Source of the DNA: Thermodesulfobacteriota bacterium
GTDB lineage: Bacteria > Desulfobacterota > Syntrophorhabdia > Syntrophorhabdales > JANXAF01
Assembly: GCA_025062045.1 (NCBI GenBank)
Contig: JANXAF010000004.1
Location: forward strand, 98,296 to 162,295
Direction: 5' to 3'
DNA length: 64,000 nt
The position numbers were made by a program, and so were the translations under genes. Positions 17,401 through 26,639 of this stretch are shown here, piece after piece. Every line of letters begins with the position of its first letter. The first letter of the stretch is position 1. Under the pieces are notes generated by a model. The model saw nothing but the letters and a program-made list of their open reading frames with translations, did not search any database and was not told the origin of the DNA.

Positions 17401-18685
17401 CACAAAAGTCAAAAGCGAAGAGGAACTTCGGCAGTTGCAACTTAAGGGACTTAAGTGGACCGTGAATCACGCCTATTACGGATCTCCAGCATATAAGAAG
17501 AAGTTTGACGAAGCCAAAGTAAGACCAGAGGACATAAAAAGCCTAGATGACTTAAAGCGTCTCCCATTTACAACTACGAAAGATTTACAAGAAGGATATC
17601 CTTTTCCACTCCTTTGTGTTCCAATGGAAAAAGTGATAAGGATCCACGCATCTTCTGGAACGACGGGCAAAAGGAAGGTAATATGCTATACGAGAAAGGA
17701 TGTTGAGGACTGGGCTGACATGTTTGCTAGGTGTTACGCTTATGCTGGTTGCACAAAGGAAGATAGGATCCAAATAGCCGTTGGGTACGGGGTCTGGACA
17801 GCAGGATGGGGTTTTCAGAATGGGTGTGAGAGATTCGGTGCTATGAGTATACCTATTGGGCCTGGAAATATTGACATGCAATGCCAATTCCTGGAAGACT
17901 TCGGAAGTACAGTTTTGTGCTGCACAGCGTCCATGGCGCTCCTTATGGCGGAAGAGATAGACAAAAGGAACCTTAGGGGAAAGATAAAACTGAAAAAAAT
18001 TATCTTTGGTTCTGAGAGATCGAGTGATGCCATGAGAAGGAAGATATCAGAACTTTCCGGGGTTCCTTTGGACGAACTCTACGATATTCCTGGAATGACG
18101 GAACTTTACGGACCCGGTACAGGGCTTGACTGCAAATACCACAAAGGGATCCACTACTGGGCAGATTACTACATCTTAGAGATCCTAAATCCCGAAACAT
18201 TGGAACCGGTGGAACCCGGAGAAGTTGGAGAGATGGTTGTAACGACCCTTTGGAAAGAGGCTGTTCCTTTAATCCGCTATAGAACGAGGGATTTGACAAG
18301 ATTTATACCTGAGAAGTGCCCGTGTGGGAGTCTCATGCCAATGCACGACAGAATCCTTGGAAGATCGGACGACATGTTCATATTTAGAGGAGTAAACATC
18401 TATCCCAGCCATATTGATGAGATTCTTTCGAAGATCCCTGAGGTGGGAAGCGAGTATCAGGTACACCTAATAAGAAAAGAAGATGGAAAGGACTACATGA
18501 CCCTTAGGGTGGAAAGGGCAAAAGAGCTACATCAAAGGTCTGATCTTGATGAAAGGATAAAACAGGTTATAGGAGAAAGAATAAAGAGTGAGATCATGGT
18601 GAGTTGTGATATCGAAATCGTTGATTATGGAAGCCTTCCAAGATCAGAAAGGAAGACAAAAAGGGTGTTTGACAATAGGGAGTGA
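17384..18685 (+). CDS. PaaK-like AMP-forming CoA ligase
   Basis: The 433-residue adenylate-forming enzyme is close to phenylacetate-CoA ligases in length and motifs: SSGTTGKRK (phosphate loop), GMTELYGPGTG (aromatic-acid pocket region), YRTRDLTR and a C-terminal RGVNIYPSHID plus LPRSERKTKR. I preferred the ATG at 17384 because GGAGG lies just upstream; an earlier in-frame ATG is at 17372. It would make an acyl-CoA from the free acid produced by the HyuAB step or from the starting substrate. An aromatic substrate is possible but not shown. Confidence 0.86.
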   Translation: MERPFDTKVKSEEELRQLQLKGLKWTVNHAYYGSPAYKKKFDEAKVRPEDIKSLDDLKRLPFTTTKDLQEGYPFPLLCVPMEKVIRIHASSGTTGKRKVICYTRKDVEDWADMFARCYAYAGCTKEDRIQIAVGYGVWTAGWGFQNGCERFGAMSIPIGPGNIDMQCQFLEDFGSTVLCCTASMALLMAEEIDKRNLRGKIKLKKIIFGSERSSDAMRRKISELSGVPLDELYDIPGMTELYGPGTGLDCKYHKGIHYWADYYILEILNPETLEPVEPGEVGEMVVTTLWKEAVPLIRYRTRDLTRFIPEKCPCGSLMPMHDRILGRSDDMFIFRGVNIYPSHIDEILSKIPEVGSEYQVHLIRKEDGKDYMTLRVERAKELHQRSDLDERIKQVIGERIKSEIMVSCDIEIVDYGSLPRSERKTKRVFDNRE

Positions 18686-18702
18686 ACAATAAGGAGGAAG
18701 AT

Positions 18703-19647
18703 GTGAAAAAATTCGACTACCATTTGCCAAAGACCTTGGATGAGGCTTTGAATCTTTTCGCCAGTCTTAAAAACTGTAAATACGTAGCCGGTGGGACGGA
18801 TGTCTTTGTAGACATCAAAAGGAAGAAGATAGCGCCCGACAATCTCATCTCTTTAAGGAACATTGAGGCTTTAAAAATTATAGAGAAAAACGGTGGAATA
18901 AGAATAGGAAGTTGTGTGACCCATGAAGAGATACTCAAAAATGAAGACATAAAAAGGCATTACACGGCGCTACACGACGCGGTAAAAAGGCTCGGCTCAA
19001 AGCAGATAAGGAACGTAGCTACAATAGGCGGAAACATCTGTAATGCTGCACCTTCCGCCGATACGGCTTGTCCACTTTTGGTCTTCGATTGCGTAGTAGG
19101 AATCTACGGAAAGAAAGGCGAAAGAAAACTCTCTTTGGACGAATTCTTTCTCGGTCCGGGAATGGTATCTAAAGAAGAAGACGAAATCGTGACATTTTTT
19201 GAGCTTTGTTATCTTCCCAAATATTCCGGATCGGCATACATAAAGCTCACAAGACGGGAGGCTATGGATCTTGCAATAGTAAGTGTTGCATCAAGACTCA
19301 CCTTTGATTTGGAAGAGGATATTTTAAAAGTGAAAGAGACGATTGCAAATAGCGATTTAAAAGACATGGAAGAGAAGATTGCTAATTTAGGAATCAAAGT
19401 AAAACAAGCGAGAATAGCCATGGGAGTTGCGGCTCCGACCCCCCTAAGGGCTAAGGAAGCGGAAACTTATCTATTGGGGAAAGTTTTGGACAGAGACAAA
19501 ATATATGAGGCAAGTGAGATTGCATCCTCAGTCGCTAGGCCCAGGGATACGATAAGAGGTGAAGCCGAATATAGAAGGGAGATGATTAAAGTTTTAACGA
19601 GAAGAACTCTTCTCCTCTCAGTTAAAAGGGGACTCGGTTTGGAATAA
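18703..19647 (+). CDS. Molybdenum hydroxylase, FAD-binding (medium) subunit
   Basis: A CoxM/XdhB-type subunit of about 314 residues. The FAD motifs AGGTDVFVDIK near the N-terminus and TIGGNICNAAPSADTACP are clear. It lacks the four-Cys insertion that carries the extra 4Fe-4S cluster in 4-hydroxybenzoyl-CoA reductase, so that identity is unlikely. I chose the GTG at 18703 (AAGGAGGAAGAT upstream) over an earlier GTG at 18682 that overlaps the ligase gene. It belongs with the next two genes as a heterotrimer. Confidence 0.88.
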   Translation: MKKFDYHLPKTLDEALNLFASLKNCKYVAGGTDVFVDIKRKKIAPDNLISLRNIEALKIIEKNGGIRIGSCVTHEEILKNEDIKRHYTALHDAVKRLGSKQIRNVATIGGNICNAAPSADTACPLLVFDCVVGIYGKKGERKLSLDEFFLGPGMVSKEEDEIVTFFELCYLPKYSGSAYIKLTRREAMDLAIVSVASRLTFDLEEDILKVKETIANSDLKDMEEKIANLGIKVKQARIAMGVAAPTPLRAKEAETYLLGKVLDRDKIYEASEIASSVARPRDTIRGEAEYRREMIKVLTRRTLLLSVKRGLGLE

Positions 19648-19675
19648 AAAACTAAACTTACGAAAAGGAGCTTAC

Positions 19676-20149
19676 ATGAAAAAGAAAATAGAATTCAACC
19701 TGAACGGAGAAAACATAACTGTCGAAGTTGAGCCATACTGGAGCCTTTTATACCTCCTTCGGAACATTTTAAAACTCAAAGGCACAAAGGAAGGATGCGG
19801 ATACGGGGAATGTGGAGCATGTACGGTAGTAGTTGACGGTTTGGCCGTAAACTCTTGCCTTTACCCTGTTATGGAGTTGGAAGGAAAAAAAGTAATAACG
19901 ATTGAGGGGGTGTCGAAGAACGGGAAGCTCCATCCAATACAAAAAGCGTTCATCGAAGAGGGTGCAATCCAGTGCGGGTTCTGTACCCCAGGGATGGTGA
20001 TGTCAGCCTATGCGCTTTATGAAGAAAAGAGAGAATATGACGAAGAGGACATAAAGGAAGCAATAGAGGGGAATCTTTGCAGGTGTACAGGATACGTAAA
20101 GATAATCGATGCTATAAAGGCCGTAAAAGGGGGGAAATATGAATTTTAA
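19676..20149 (+). CDS. Molybdenum hydroxylase, 2x[2Fe-2S] small subunit
   Basis: The 157-residue protein has the plant-type ferredoxin motif CGYGECGACTV with a later Cys, and the C-terminal helical-bundle cluster motif QCGFCTPGM followed by GNLCRCTGY. It passes electrons from molybdenum to FAD. A GGAGC site precedes the ATG, and its 3' end overlaps the large subunit gene by 11 bases, implying coupled translation. Confidence 0.93.
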   Translation: MKKKIEFNLNGENITVEVEPYWSLLYLLRNILKLKGTKEGCGYGECGACTVVVDGLAVNSCLYPVMELEGKKVITIEGVSKNGKLHPIQKAFIEEGAIQCGFCTPGMVMSAYALYEEKREYDEEDIKEAIEGNLCRCTGYVKIIDAIKAVKGGKYEF

Positions 20150-22427
20150 CTTTGTGGGCCAAAAAATACCAAAAAAAGATGCGCCATTTAAAGTCACTGG
20201 TCAGGCGATTTACATAGACGATGTCGAACTTCCAGGCATGCTTCATGGAAAGATCCTTTACAGCAAGTACCCCCATGCCAGGATCCTGAACATAGATACT
20301 TCGAAGGCTGAAAGGCTTCCTGGCGTGAAAGCGGTGATTACGGCAAAAGACTTTCCACCTGGTTTCAGGATAGGTTTTATGAGGGACAACCCCCCTCTTA
20401 AAGGTAACAAAGTTCTATCGACGAGGGATGAGATCGCGGCGGTATGTGCCACTGATCCAGATGTGGCAGAAGAGGCTTTAAGCCTTATAGATGTGGAATA
20501 CGAGGTTCTAAATCCTGTATTTGATCCCTTTTACGCTATAAGGGAGGATGCGCCAATCCTCCATGAGGAGTTTGGTTCTAATGTGCTTAATCTTCCTTGG
20601 AAGCTCGTCTGCGGAGATGTGGAAAGAGCAAAGATGGAGTCAGCGTACGTTGTGGAGGATACTTTTACTACTCAGTGGGTGACCCACTGCTGTCTGGCCA
20701 CAAGTGGTTGTGTTGCCTATTTTGATGTTAATAACAATTTAACGATGTACAGTAATACTCAGATACCTTCTTTGGCCCAGAACCAGTTCCTTGAAGCCCT
20801 TTTAGCATTTGGACTCAAAAACAAAAGGGTGAGAATCATCCAGGTAACCATAGGTGGCGGGTTTGGAAGTAAGCTCGATACTTACCCATATGAGTATATA
20901 GCTATCCTTCTCGCCCTAAAGACTAGAAAACCTGTAAAGATAGTATTTTCGAGAGATGAAGAGTTTTTTGCAACCTCACCCAGGCAATGTACTGTAACTA
21001 GGATATCTCAAGGATGTACTAAGGAAGGTAGACTTACTTTCAGGGAAGTGGAGATGATCCTCGACAACGGAGCTTACACTTCTTGGGGAGCAACAACCCC
21101 ATCGGTTATGATGATGCCTATCTCTTCTCTCTATAAAGTTCCTAACGTGAAGTACACGGCAAAGTGCGTCTACACGAATAACACTTACTGTCAGGCAATG
21201 AGAGGTTACGGAAATCCACAAGCCACTTTTGCTATCGAGTCTTCTTTAGACCATCTGGCAGAAGTGGCGAATATAGACCCGCTCGACATAAGAAGGATAA
21301 ATGCCAACGAACCGGGAGAGATAACCCCACAAGGTTTTAAAGTCACAACATGCGGACTAAGGGAATGTATAGAAGAGGTGGCAAAGAGGCTGAACTGGCA
21401 CGAAAGAAGGAAGAAAGGTAAAAATAGAAGAGGAGTCGGGATGGCTTCACTTATTCACGTGGGAGGCGGAGCAAGAGTTTACAAGTCTGACGGTTGTGGA
21501 ACCATAATCAAAATGGACGATTTCGGAAAGGTCGACGTTTTCACAGGGGCAAGTGACATTGGTCAAGGTGCGGATACGGTTATCGCCCAGATTGTGGCTG
21601 AAGAACTTGGGGTTTCTGTGGAAGATGTGAACGTTATCCACAATGATACAGATGTGTGTCCGTGGGATGTGGGCGTGCATGCGAGTAGAACCACCTTTGT
21701 TGCTGGAAATTCAGCCCTTTACGCAGCACGAAAGATAAAGTTAAAGCTAGTGGAGATTATATCGAATCTCTTAGAGATTCCACCGGAGGATGTCGAAATA
21801 AAAAACGGCGTAGGTTTTTCAAAAACAGATCCCAAAAAAAGTATTCCACTGGCCAAAGCACTAAGGAGGGCGCATTTTACGACTGGGGGTTCAATTCTTA
21901 TGGCCGAACACTTCTACGATCCTGAAAATGAAAACTACGATAAAGAGTTCAGAGGGAACCTCTCTTCAGCCTATTCTTACGGGACTCATGGTGTCGAAGT
22001 GGAAGTGGATACAGAAACTGGTAAGGTTAAAATTTTAAAGTACGTAGCTGCCCATGACGTTGGGCGTGCGATAAATCCACTTTTGCTTGAAGGGCAGATA
22101 TATGGGGCCGTCCTTCAGGGTATAGGTTTTGCCCTATCCGAGAGACTAATCTATGAGAACGGATACCTCATGAACGGAAATTTTCTCGACTATAAGATAC
22201 TCACAGCCAGAGACGTAGTCCCCATAGAGACTGTAATAGTTGAAACCGATGAGAAAAAAGGTCCTTTTGGTGCAAAAGGGATCGGAGAACCAGGGCTTGT
22301 CCCAACGGCACCGGCAATAGCCAATGCCATATACGACGCAATAGGCGTAAGGATAAGAGACCTTCCTATAACTCCGGAAAAGATCTTAAAGGCCCTAAAG
22401 GAGAAAGAAGATAGAGGGGAACGTTAG
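20139..22427 (+). CDS. Molybdenum hydroxylase, molybdopterin-binding large subunit
   Basis: The 762-residue xanthine-dehydrogenase-family catalytic subunit hydroxylates a C-H bond next to nitrogen, or an aldehyde, with water oxygen. Landmarks are IGGGFGSK, QAMRGYGNPQ, ASDIGQGADT and GAKGIGEPG with the expected catalytic Glu. The CO dehydrogenase active-site loop with its Cys (AYRCSFR) is absent, so it is not a CODH. Together with HyuAB it suggests oxidation of a heterocycle or amide before ring opening (inference). It ends the operon with a four-base stop overlap against the convergent transporter gene. Confidence 0.9.
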   Translation: MNFNFVGQKIPKKDAPFKVTGQAIYIDDVELPGMLHGKILYSKYPHARILNIDTSKAERLPGVKAVITAKDFPPGFRIGFMRDNPPLKGNKVLSTRDEIAAVCATDPDVAEEALSLIDVEYEVLNPVFDPFYAIREDAPILHEEFGSNVLNLPWKLVCGDVERAKMESAYVVEDTFTTQWVTHCCLATSGCVAYFDVNNNLTMYSNTQIPSLAQNQFLEALLAFGLKNKRVRIIQVTIGGGFGSKLDTYPYEYIAILLALKTRKPVKIVFSRDEEFFATSPRQCTVTRISQGCTKEGRLTFREVEMILDNGAYTSWGATTPSVMMMPISSLYKVPNVKYTAKCVYTNNTYCQAMRGYGNPQATFAIESSLDHLAEVANIDPLDIRRINANEPGEITPQGFKVTTCGLRECIEEVAKRLNWHERRKKGKNRRGVGMASLIHVGGGARVYKSDGCGTIIKMDDFGKVDVFTGASDIGQGADTVIAQIVAEELGVSVEDVNVIHNDTDVCPWDVGVHASRTTFVAGNSALYAARKIKLKLVEIISNLLEIPPEDVEIKNGVGFSKTDPKKSIPLAKALRRAHFTTGGSILMAEHFYDPENENYDKEFRGNLSSAYSYGTHGVEVEVDTETGKVKILKYVAAHDVGRAINPLLLEGQIYGAVLQGIGFALSERLIYENGYLMNGNFLDYKILTARDVVPIETVIVETDEKKGPFGAKGIGEPGLVPTAPAIANAIYDAIGVRIRDLPITPEKILKALKEKEDRGER

Positions 22428-23653
22428 TCCTTAAATGTTTCCTCACACAGTGAAACACTAAGGAGGGCAAGCAAACTTCCTATAAACAGAACTAGGATCA
22501 CCCACTCATACGGACCAAACGGGGTTCGTCCGAAATTCTTCGAAATATCCACAATGTATCCCAAAAGGGGTTGAAATACTACCCCACCTAGAAAAGGGAA
22601 CATGTTTATAGTCCCCATCGATACGCCAGAGATTTCGGAGGGAAAACGTTCTCTTATTGAGATTACCGCAATGGTACCTACGGAACTTACTGTAGTCCCC
22701 ATAATGAAAAAGATGAGAAACAGTGAAAAGGCATCTAACTTTTTTGAAAAAGTAAGAAGGGTGAGCCATGAAAGAGAGTTAAGAATGGACGTATAAACGA
22801 GTACTTTTTTTCTGCTCTTGAGTATCTTATCAGAGATATGACCCATCACAGGACCCATAGTAACCATGGCAAAAGCGATCATGGAGAGGATATTTCCCGA
22901 ATCTACAACGGTGAATGAGTACGTCTCCATAAGATAGGGGCCAGCCCATAGACCGAAAAATCCAAAGAGGGCACCTCCTCTTATGAAGAACCAAAAGGCG
23001 ATACCTATAAAATGCCGGTCCCTCAGGATCATTTTTAGGTCTGAAAAGAGTGATCTTAGCGATTGAGATTCGGATCTTTCTCTTTTTTGCGTAAAATCTT
23101 CGATTATTAAGAAGGTAAGTAAAGTCAAAGAGAGAATGATCACTCCAAGCAGAACAAAAGTCGTTCTAAACCCGATCTCCTCTAAAATGTAGGCTAAGGG
23201 AAATGTGGCCAAGAACCAGCCAAGCCCGCCCAGGGTCATAAGCACTCCCGAGACTCGACCGATCTCGGTGGGCAAAAAATATTCGGTCAAGATCTTCATG
23301 GAAGTTACAAAGACAACGGAGACCCCAAGACCCACAAGGGTTCTAAAAACGATAGCCATCTCGAAAGAGTCTGATAGACCAAACATAATGGTAGAGATGG
23401 CGGCTATGATCCCAAAGAGTGTGAGGGTTTTTTTAGGTCCCCATGAATCGTTGAGAAACCCGCAGGGCACCTGCATAAGGCCGTAGGTGTAAAAATAGGT
23501 GGAAGAGAGCATGCCCATGGAGGTGGCTGAGATTTTAAAAGTTTCCATAAGTTCCTGGGCTAAAACAGCAGGACAAACCCTTTGGAAATAAGCCAGAAGA
23601 TACTGTATTCCGAGGATCCAGAAGGTGAGCCATCTTTTTTTCCTGCCTTTCAT
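22424..23653 (-). CDS. Major facilitator superfamily transporter
   Basis: The 409-residue protein has about twelve hydrophobic segments and MFS loop motifs (GFLNDSWGPKKTL after helix 2, GHISDKILKSRKK after helix 8). It resembles the anion:cation symporter/NarK-like branch in general layout, but the substrate is not clear. It converges on the molybdenum hydroxylase operon with overlapping stop codons and may import that pathway's substrate. The ATG has no ribosome site; the promoter predicts initiation one base before it. Confidence 0.85.
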   Translation of the reverse strand: MKGRKKRWLTFWILGIQYLLAYFQRVCPAVLAQELMETFKISATSMGMLSSTYFYTYGLMQVPCGFLNDSWGPKKTLTLFGIIAAISTIMFGLSDSFEMAIVFRTLVGLGVSVVFVTSMKILTEYFLPTEIGRVSGVLMTLGGLGWFLATFPLAYILEEIGFRTTFVLLGVIILSLTLLTFLIIEDFTQKRERSESQSLRSLFSDLKMILRDRHFIGIAFWFFIRGGALFGFFGLWAGPYLMETYSFTVVDSGNILSMIAFAMVTMGPVMGHISDKILKSRKKVLVYTSILNSLSWLTLLTFSKKLDAFSLFLIFFIMGTTVSSVGTIAVISIRERFPSEISGVSMGTINMFPFLGGVVFQPLLGYIVDISKNFGRTPFGPYEWVILVLFIGSLLALLSVSLCEETFKD

Positions 23654-23660
23654 GGGTAAT

Positions 23661-23689
23661 ATAATACTAAACGCTTTCTCCTATTTAAA
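23661..23689 (-). promoter_or_regulatory. MFS gene promoter, predicted leaderless
   Basis: On the minus strand TTTAAA and TATTAT are 17 bases apart. Seven bases separate the -10 box from the ATG at 23653, placing the start site at or next to the start codon. The -35 box is weak. Confidence 0.45.
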
Positions 23690-23700
23690 GGATCAACGTA

Positions 23701-23729
23701 TTGACTGGAAGGGTAAATGGTGATAAAGT
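23701..23729 (+). promoter_or_regulatory. tatA promoter, predicted leaderless
   Basis: TTGACT and TAAAGT are 17 bases apart. The seventh base after the -10 box is the A of the tatA ATG at 23736, so the mRNA should begin with the start codon. Confidence 0.55.
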
Positions 23730-23735
23730 GAAACT

Positions 23736-23942
23736 ATGTTCGGACTTGGCCTTCCAGAACTCATAGTTATCCTTGTTATTGTGCTTTTGATCTTTGGGGC
23801 GGGGAAACTTCCCGAAATAGGTTCTGCAATCGGCAAAAGTATTAAGAACTTCAAAAGGGCCACGAAGGGATTGGACGAAATAGACATCACCCCACCCAAG
23901 GATGAAAAGGAAAAAGAGAAGGAACAGCTAAAATCGTCATAG
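23736..23942 (+). CDS. tatA: Twin-arginine translocase subunit TatA
   Basis: TatA oligomers form the passage for folded proteins across the inner membrane. The 68-residue protein has the classic layout: a single transmembrane helix (about 6-24), the hinge [10 protein letters not shown], an amphipathic helix ([14 protein letters not shown]) and an acidic, Lys-rich tail. No tatC is nearby. It would export cofactor-loaded enzymes such as a group 1 hydrogenase if the left-edge enzyme is of that type (inference). Confidence 0.92.
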   Translation: MFGLGLPELIVILVIVLLIFGAGKLPEIGSAIGKSIKNFKRATKGLDEIDITPPKDEKEKEKEQLKSS

Positions 23943-23953
23943 AAAAAGTCTAT

Positions 23954-24463
23954 TTGGGCATAGGTTCGAATTTAGGCGATTCGCGTAGCCTATGTTTGGA
24001 AGCCGTAAGAAGGCTGAGTAAAGTTTCTGGTTTTACTTTACGTAAAGTATCATCCCTTTACATCACATCTCCTGTAGGTTACTATTCACAGAACGATTTT
24101 GTGAACATGGCAGTACTGGGCGAGTATTTGGGAACACCTAAAGATTTGCTTTGCGAGATAAAACAGATTGAGAAAGAGATGGGCAGGAAGGAAGGTCCAA
24201 GATGGGGGCCCAGAACCATAGACATCGATATTCTCCTATTCGGGAATCTTATCCTTGAAGACGATGATCTTAAAATCCCGCATCCTGAACTCCACAGAAG
24301 GAGGTTCGCCATAATCCCCCTTCTGGAGATAGAAAAAGACCTACTCCATCCCCTTTTTAACAAAAAACTCAAGGATATCCTTTTGGGGATAGATAGATCC
24401 CAGAAGGTTCGTTTCCTCGAAAGGATAGATCTTTCAAACCTCAAAGGTTTGGAAAGTTTTTAG
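23954..24463 (+). CDS. folK: HPPK, 6-hydroxymethyl-dihydropterin pyrophosphokinase (start uncertain)
   Basis: FolK makes the pterin pyrophosphate used by dihydropteroate synthase in folate synthesis. Motifs are GIGSNLGD, GPRWGPRTIDIDILLFG (metal-binding Asp pair) and HPELHRRRFAIIPL. The only standard start is the TTG at 23954, which cuts the first beta strand. The same frame continues upstream as [13 protein letters not shown] back to a stop at 23903, without ATG, GTG or TTG but with ATC at 23933 and ATA at 23939. A GAGAAGGA site lies about nine bases before 23933. A rare start codon or coupling to tatA is possible. Confidence 0.85.
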   Translation: MGIGSNLGDSRSLCLEAVRRLSKVSGFTLRKVSSLYITSPVGYYSQNDFVNMAVLGEYLGTPKDLLCEIKQIEKEMGRKEGPRWGPRTIDIDILLFGNLILEDDDLKIPHPELHRRRFAIIPLLEIEKDLLHPLFNKKLKDILLGIDRSQKVRFLERIDLSNLKGLESF

Positions 24464-24468
24464 GTCTT

Positions 24469-25059
24469 ATGGAGAAGAAAGAAAGGCGAATAATAAATGA
24501 GATGAGGTCTATTGGAAGGGACCTTTTCTTAAGAGGTCTTGTCGGCTCCCACTCGGGTAATATGAGCGTCTTAGTTGATGAGGAGATCTATATAACTCGA
24601 ACGAAATCGATGTTGGGAAGGCTAAAGAGAGAAGACATAGTAAGGGTACCTCTCGTTAAGTTAACGGAGGAGGTACTGAAAATAGCCTCTTCCGAAATTT
24701 CTGTCCATTTATCGATTTACAAAAATACAGATGCGAAAGCGATACTACATGCCCATCCGCCTTATGCAGTCATTTTATCCCTTATCTCGGAAGAAATCGA
24801 AGTGAATCCATGTGATTACGAGGGGAAACTAATTTTAGGATCTTTTCATATTTTGAGTACTGAAGGGCTAAGCAAAGAAGAAAGAGCAGAAAGGATCGCC
24901 TTTTCGTTGCAAAAAAGCAAAGCTGTCGTAGAAAAAGGACACGGAAGTTTTGCAAAAGGAGATAGCTTGGAGGAAGCTTACATGTACACGACAAGCCTTG
25001 AGTCTTCCTCCTTCTTTCAGTATCATTTAGAGACTCTAGTTAAACGGAGGGGCCGATGA
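24469..25059 (+). CDS. Class II aldolase/adducin family protein
   Basis: A 196-residue zinc-dependent aldolase or epimerase of the fuculose-1-phosphate aldolase family. The active-site elements are GSHSGNMS, the zinc pair in HAHPPYAVI and a third His in [10 protein letters not shown]. The exact sugar phosphate is not evident. It follows folK by five bases and overlaps the transaldolase gene by four, so it may act in sugar-phosphate interconversion or in forming a folate or cofactor precursor. Confidence 0.85.
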   Translation: MEKKERRIINEMRSIGRDLFLRGLVGSHSGNMSVLVDEEIYITRTKSMLGRLKREDIVRVPLVKLTEEVLKIASSEISVHLSIYKNTDAKAILHAHPPYAVILSLISEEIEVNPCDYEGKLILGSFHILSTEGLSKEERAERIAFSLQKSKAVVEKGHGSFAKGDSLEEAYMYTTSLESSSFFQYHLETLVKRRGR

Positions 25060-25715
25060 AATTCTTTATCGATACTGCAAATGTGGATGAAATAAAAAAA
25101 GGCATAGAGATGGGGCTTGTAGATGGGGTAACCACGAACCCGACCCTCATCGCAAAGGAAAAAAAGGAACCTTTCGCGTTAATCAGAGAGATTCTATCGA
25201 TCGTCGATGGACCGGTAAGCCTAGAAGTGATATCAGAGAATAGCCAAGGAATGTGTGAAGAAGCGGAAAGACTCGCATCTTTTGGCCCGAACGTTGTCAT
25301 AAAAATACCAATGACAGAAGAGGGAGTGAAAGCAGTAAAATACTTATCGAAAAAAGGCATAAAGACAAATGTTACGCTTATCTTCCATCCTACTCAGGCC
25401 CTTATCGCAGCAAAAGCCGGTGCAACTTACGTGAGCCCTTTTATAGGAAGGCTCGATGACATATCTACCAGGGGTATGAACATTGTAAGGGACATAAAAA
25501 AGATCTTTGCGAATTACAATTTTCAAACTGAGATTATAGTCGCAAGCGTGAGAAACCCGATTCACGTTCTTGAAGCAGCTCTTATCGGCGCAGACATCGC
25601 AACAATCCCCTATTCGGTCCTTAGAGAGCTAATCAAGCATCCATTAACCGATATAGGGATCCAGAGATTCTTAAAGGACTGGGAATCTATAAAGAAAGAG
25701 AAAGAGACAAATTAG
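25056..25715 (+). CDS. tal: Transaldolase, small TalC/Fsa type
   Basis: The 219-residue single-domain aldolase begins [13 protein letters not shown] and has [11 protein letters not shown], the Schiff-base Lys segment [17 protein letters not shown] and [11 protein letters not shown]. The Phe in the last motif is more typical of transaldolase than of fructose-6-phosphate aldolase, which has Tyr. A GGAGGGG site overlaps the end of the previous gene. It likely serves the non-oxidative pentose phosphate pathway. Confidence 0.9.
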   Translation: MKFFIDTANVDEIKKGIEMGLVDGVTTNPTLIAKEKKEPFALIREILSIVDGPVSLEVISENSQGMCEEAERLASFGPNVVIKIPMTEEGVKAVKYLSKKGIKTNVTLIFHPTQALIAAKAGATYVSPFIGRLDDISTRGMNIVRDIKKIFANYNFQTEIIVASVRNPIHVLEAALIGADIATIPYSVLRELIKHPLTDIGIQRFLKDWESIKKEKETN

Positions 25716-26311
25716 GATATTAGTCTTCGATTATCGAGCGAGTTTTTTATGGTCTGGGGGTCCGCATACACTATATCGCCACCTGCAGGAATACCGGATG
25801 CAATCCTTGTTACTTTCACATTCATCTCCTTTAGCTGGTCTGCGATGTAGTATGCGGTTGTGTTACCTTCCAGCGTAAGGTTAGTTGCGATGACAACCTC
25901 TGTTATCTTTGAGTTTTTTACCCTTTCGATTAGTTCTTGAATCCTTAAATTCTCAGGACCTATGCCTTCTAAGGGGTTTATTACCCCATGCAGGACGTGG
26001 TAGGTAAAAACGCCCGGATAAGCCTGCTCCATCACCATAACATGAGCAGGTTCTTCAACAACACATATTTTCGATTTGTCCCTCTTCTCATCTTTACAGA
26101 TAAGACAGGGCTCCATGTCCGTTATGTTTAAGCAGACGGAGCAGAGTTTTATTTTTTCCTTGATGTCGACTATGCTTTGGGCGAGATCCTTAACGTAGTC
26201 ATCCTTGGAGTTCAAAAGAAAAAAAGCGAGTCTCGTTGCAGTCTTTCTTCCTATTCCTGGGAGTTTTGTTAAATTTTCGATCAACTTTTCGACTACTTGC
26301 GGGTAAGCCAT
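25712..26311 (-). CDS. recR: Recombination protein RecR
   Basis: RecR acts with RecF/RecO to load RecA at gaps. The 199-residue protein starts [14 protein letters not shown], followed by the helix-hairpin-helix [15 protein letters not shown], a four-Cys zinc motif (CSVC and CLIC about 35 residues later than the hairpin) and a Toprim domain ([14 protein letters not shown]). I chose the ATG at 26311 from alignment to the family start; an upstream TTG at 26350 would overlap ybaB. The ybaB stop is four bases upstream. Confidence 0.93.
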   Translation of the reverse strand: MAYPQVVEKLIENLTKLPGIGRKTATRLAFFLLNSKDDYVKDLAQSIVDIKEKIKLCSVCLNITDMEPCLICKDEKRDKSKICVVEEPAHVMVMEQAYPGVFTYHVLHGVINPLEGIGPENLRIQELIERVKNSKITEVVIATNLTLEGNTTAYYIADQLKEMNVKVTRIASGIPAGGDIVYADPQTIKNSLDNRRLIS

Positions 26312-26315
26312 CTTC

Positions 26316-26639
26316 TCAGAATGGATAAAATGGAAGATTAAGCCCCCCAAGCCCTGCTAAATTAGCGATCTTTTCTTTAACCATCTCCCTTGATTTGTTA
26401 AGACCCTCGTTAATCGCTGCAACGATAAGGTCCTCTATAAGCTCTTTGTCACCCTCCTGCCATACCTCATCCGAGATTTTGATCGAAACAACCTCCTGCT
26501 TTCCATTGACGACACATGTGACCATTCCTCCACCAGACTGAGCTTCCACTTTCTTTTCCGCCACCTCTTCTTGGAGCTTTTGGAACTGCTCCTGGATCTT
26601 TTTTGCCTGCTTTAGGATTTCGCTTAAAGCCTTATTCAT
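26316..26639 (-). CDS. ybaB: YbaB/EbfC nucleoid-associated protein
   Basis: A 107-residue DNA-binding tweezer-fold protein. It has the N-terminal coiled-coil helix (ILKQAKKIQEQFQKLQEE), a central GGGMVTCVVNGKQEVVSIKI beta region and a C-terminal helical region ending GLGGLNLPF. The dnaX-ybaB-recR order is conserved across many bacteria, and the dnaX overlap (ATGA) is kept here. Confidence 0.93.
   Translation of the reverse strand: MNKALSEILKQAKKIQEQFQKLQEEVAEKKVEAQSGGGMVTCVVNGKQEVVSIKISDEVWQEGDKELIEDLIVAAINEGLNKSREMVKEKIANLAGLGGLNLPFYPF

Noticed and set aside
18703..22427. 4-hydroxybenzoyl-CoA reductase or CO dehydrogenase
   Set aside because: The FAD subunit lacks the extra four-Cys insertion and the large subunit lacks the AYRCSFR loop.
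26312..26350. TTG start giving RecR 13 extra residues
   Set aside because: The family begins at MAYP, and the extension would overlap ybaB.
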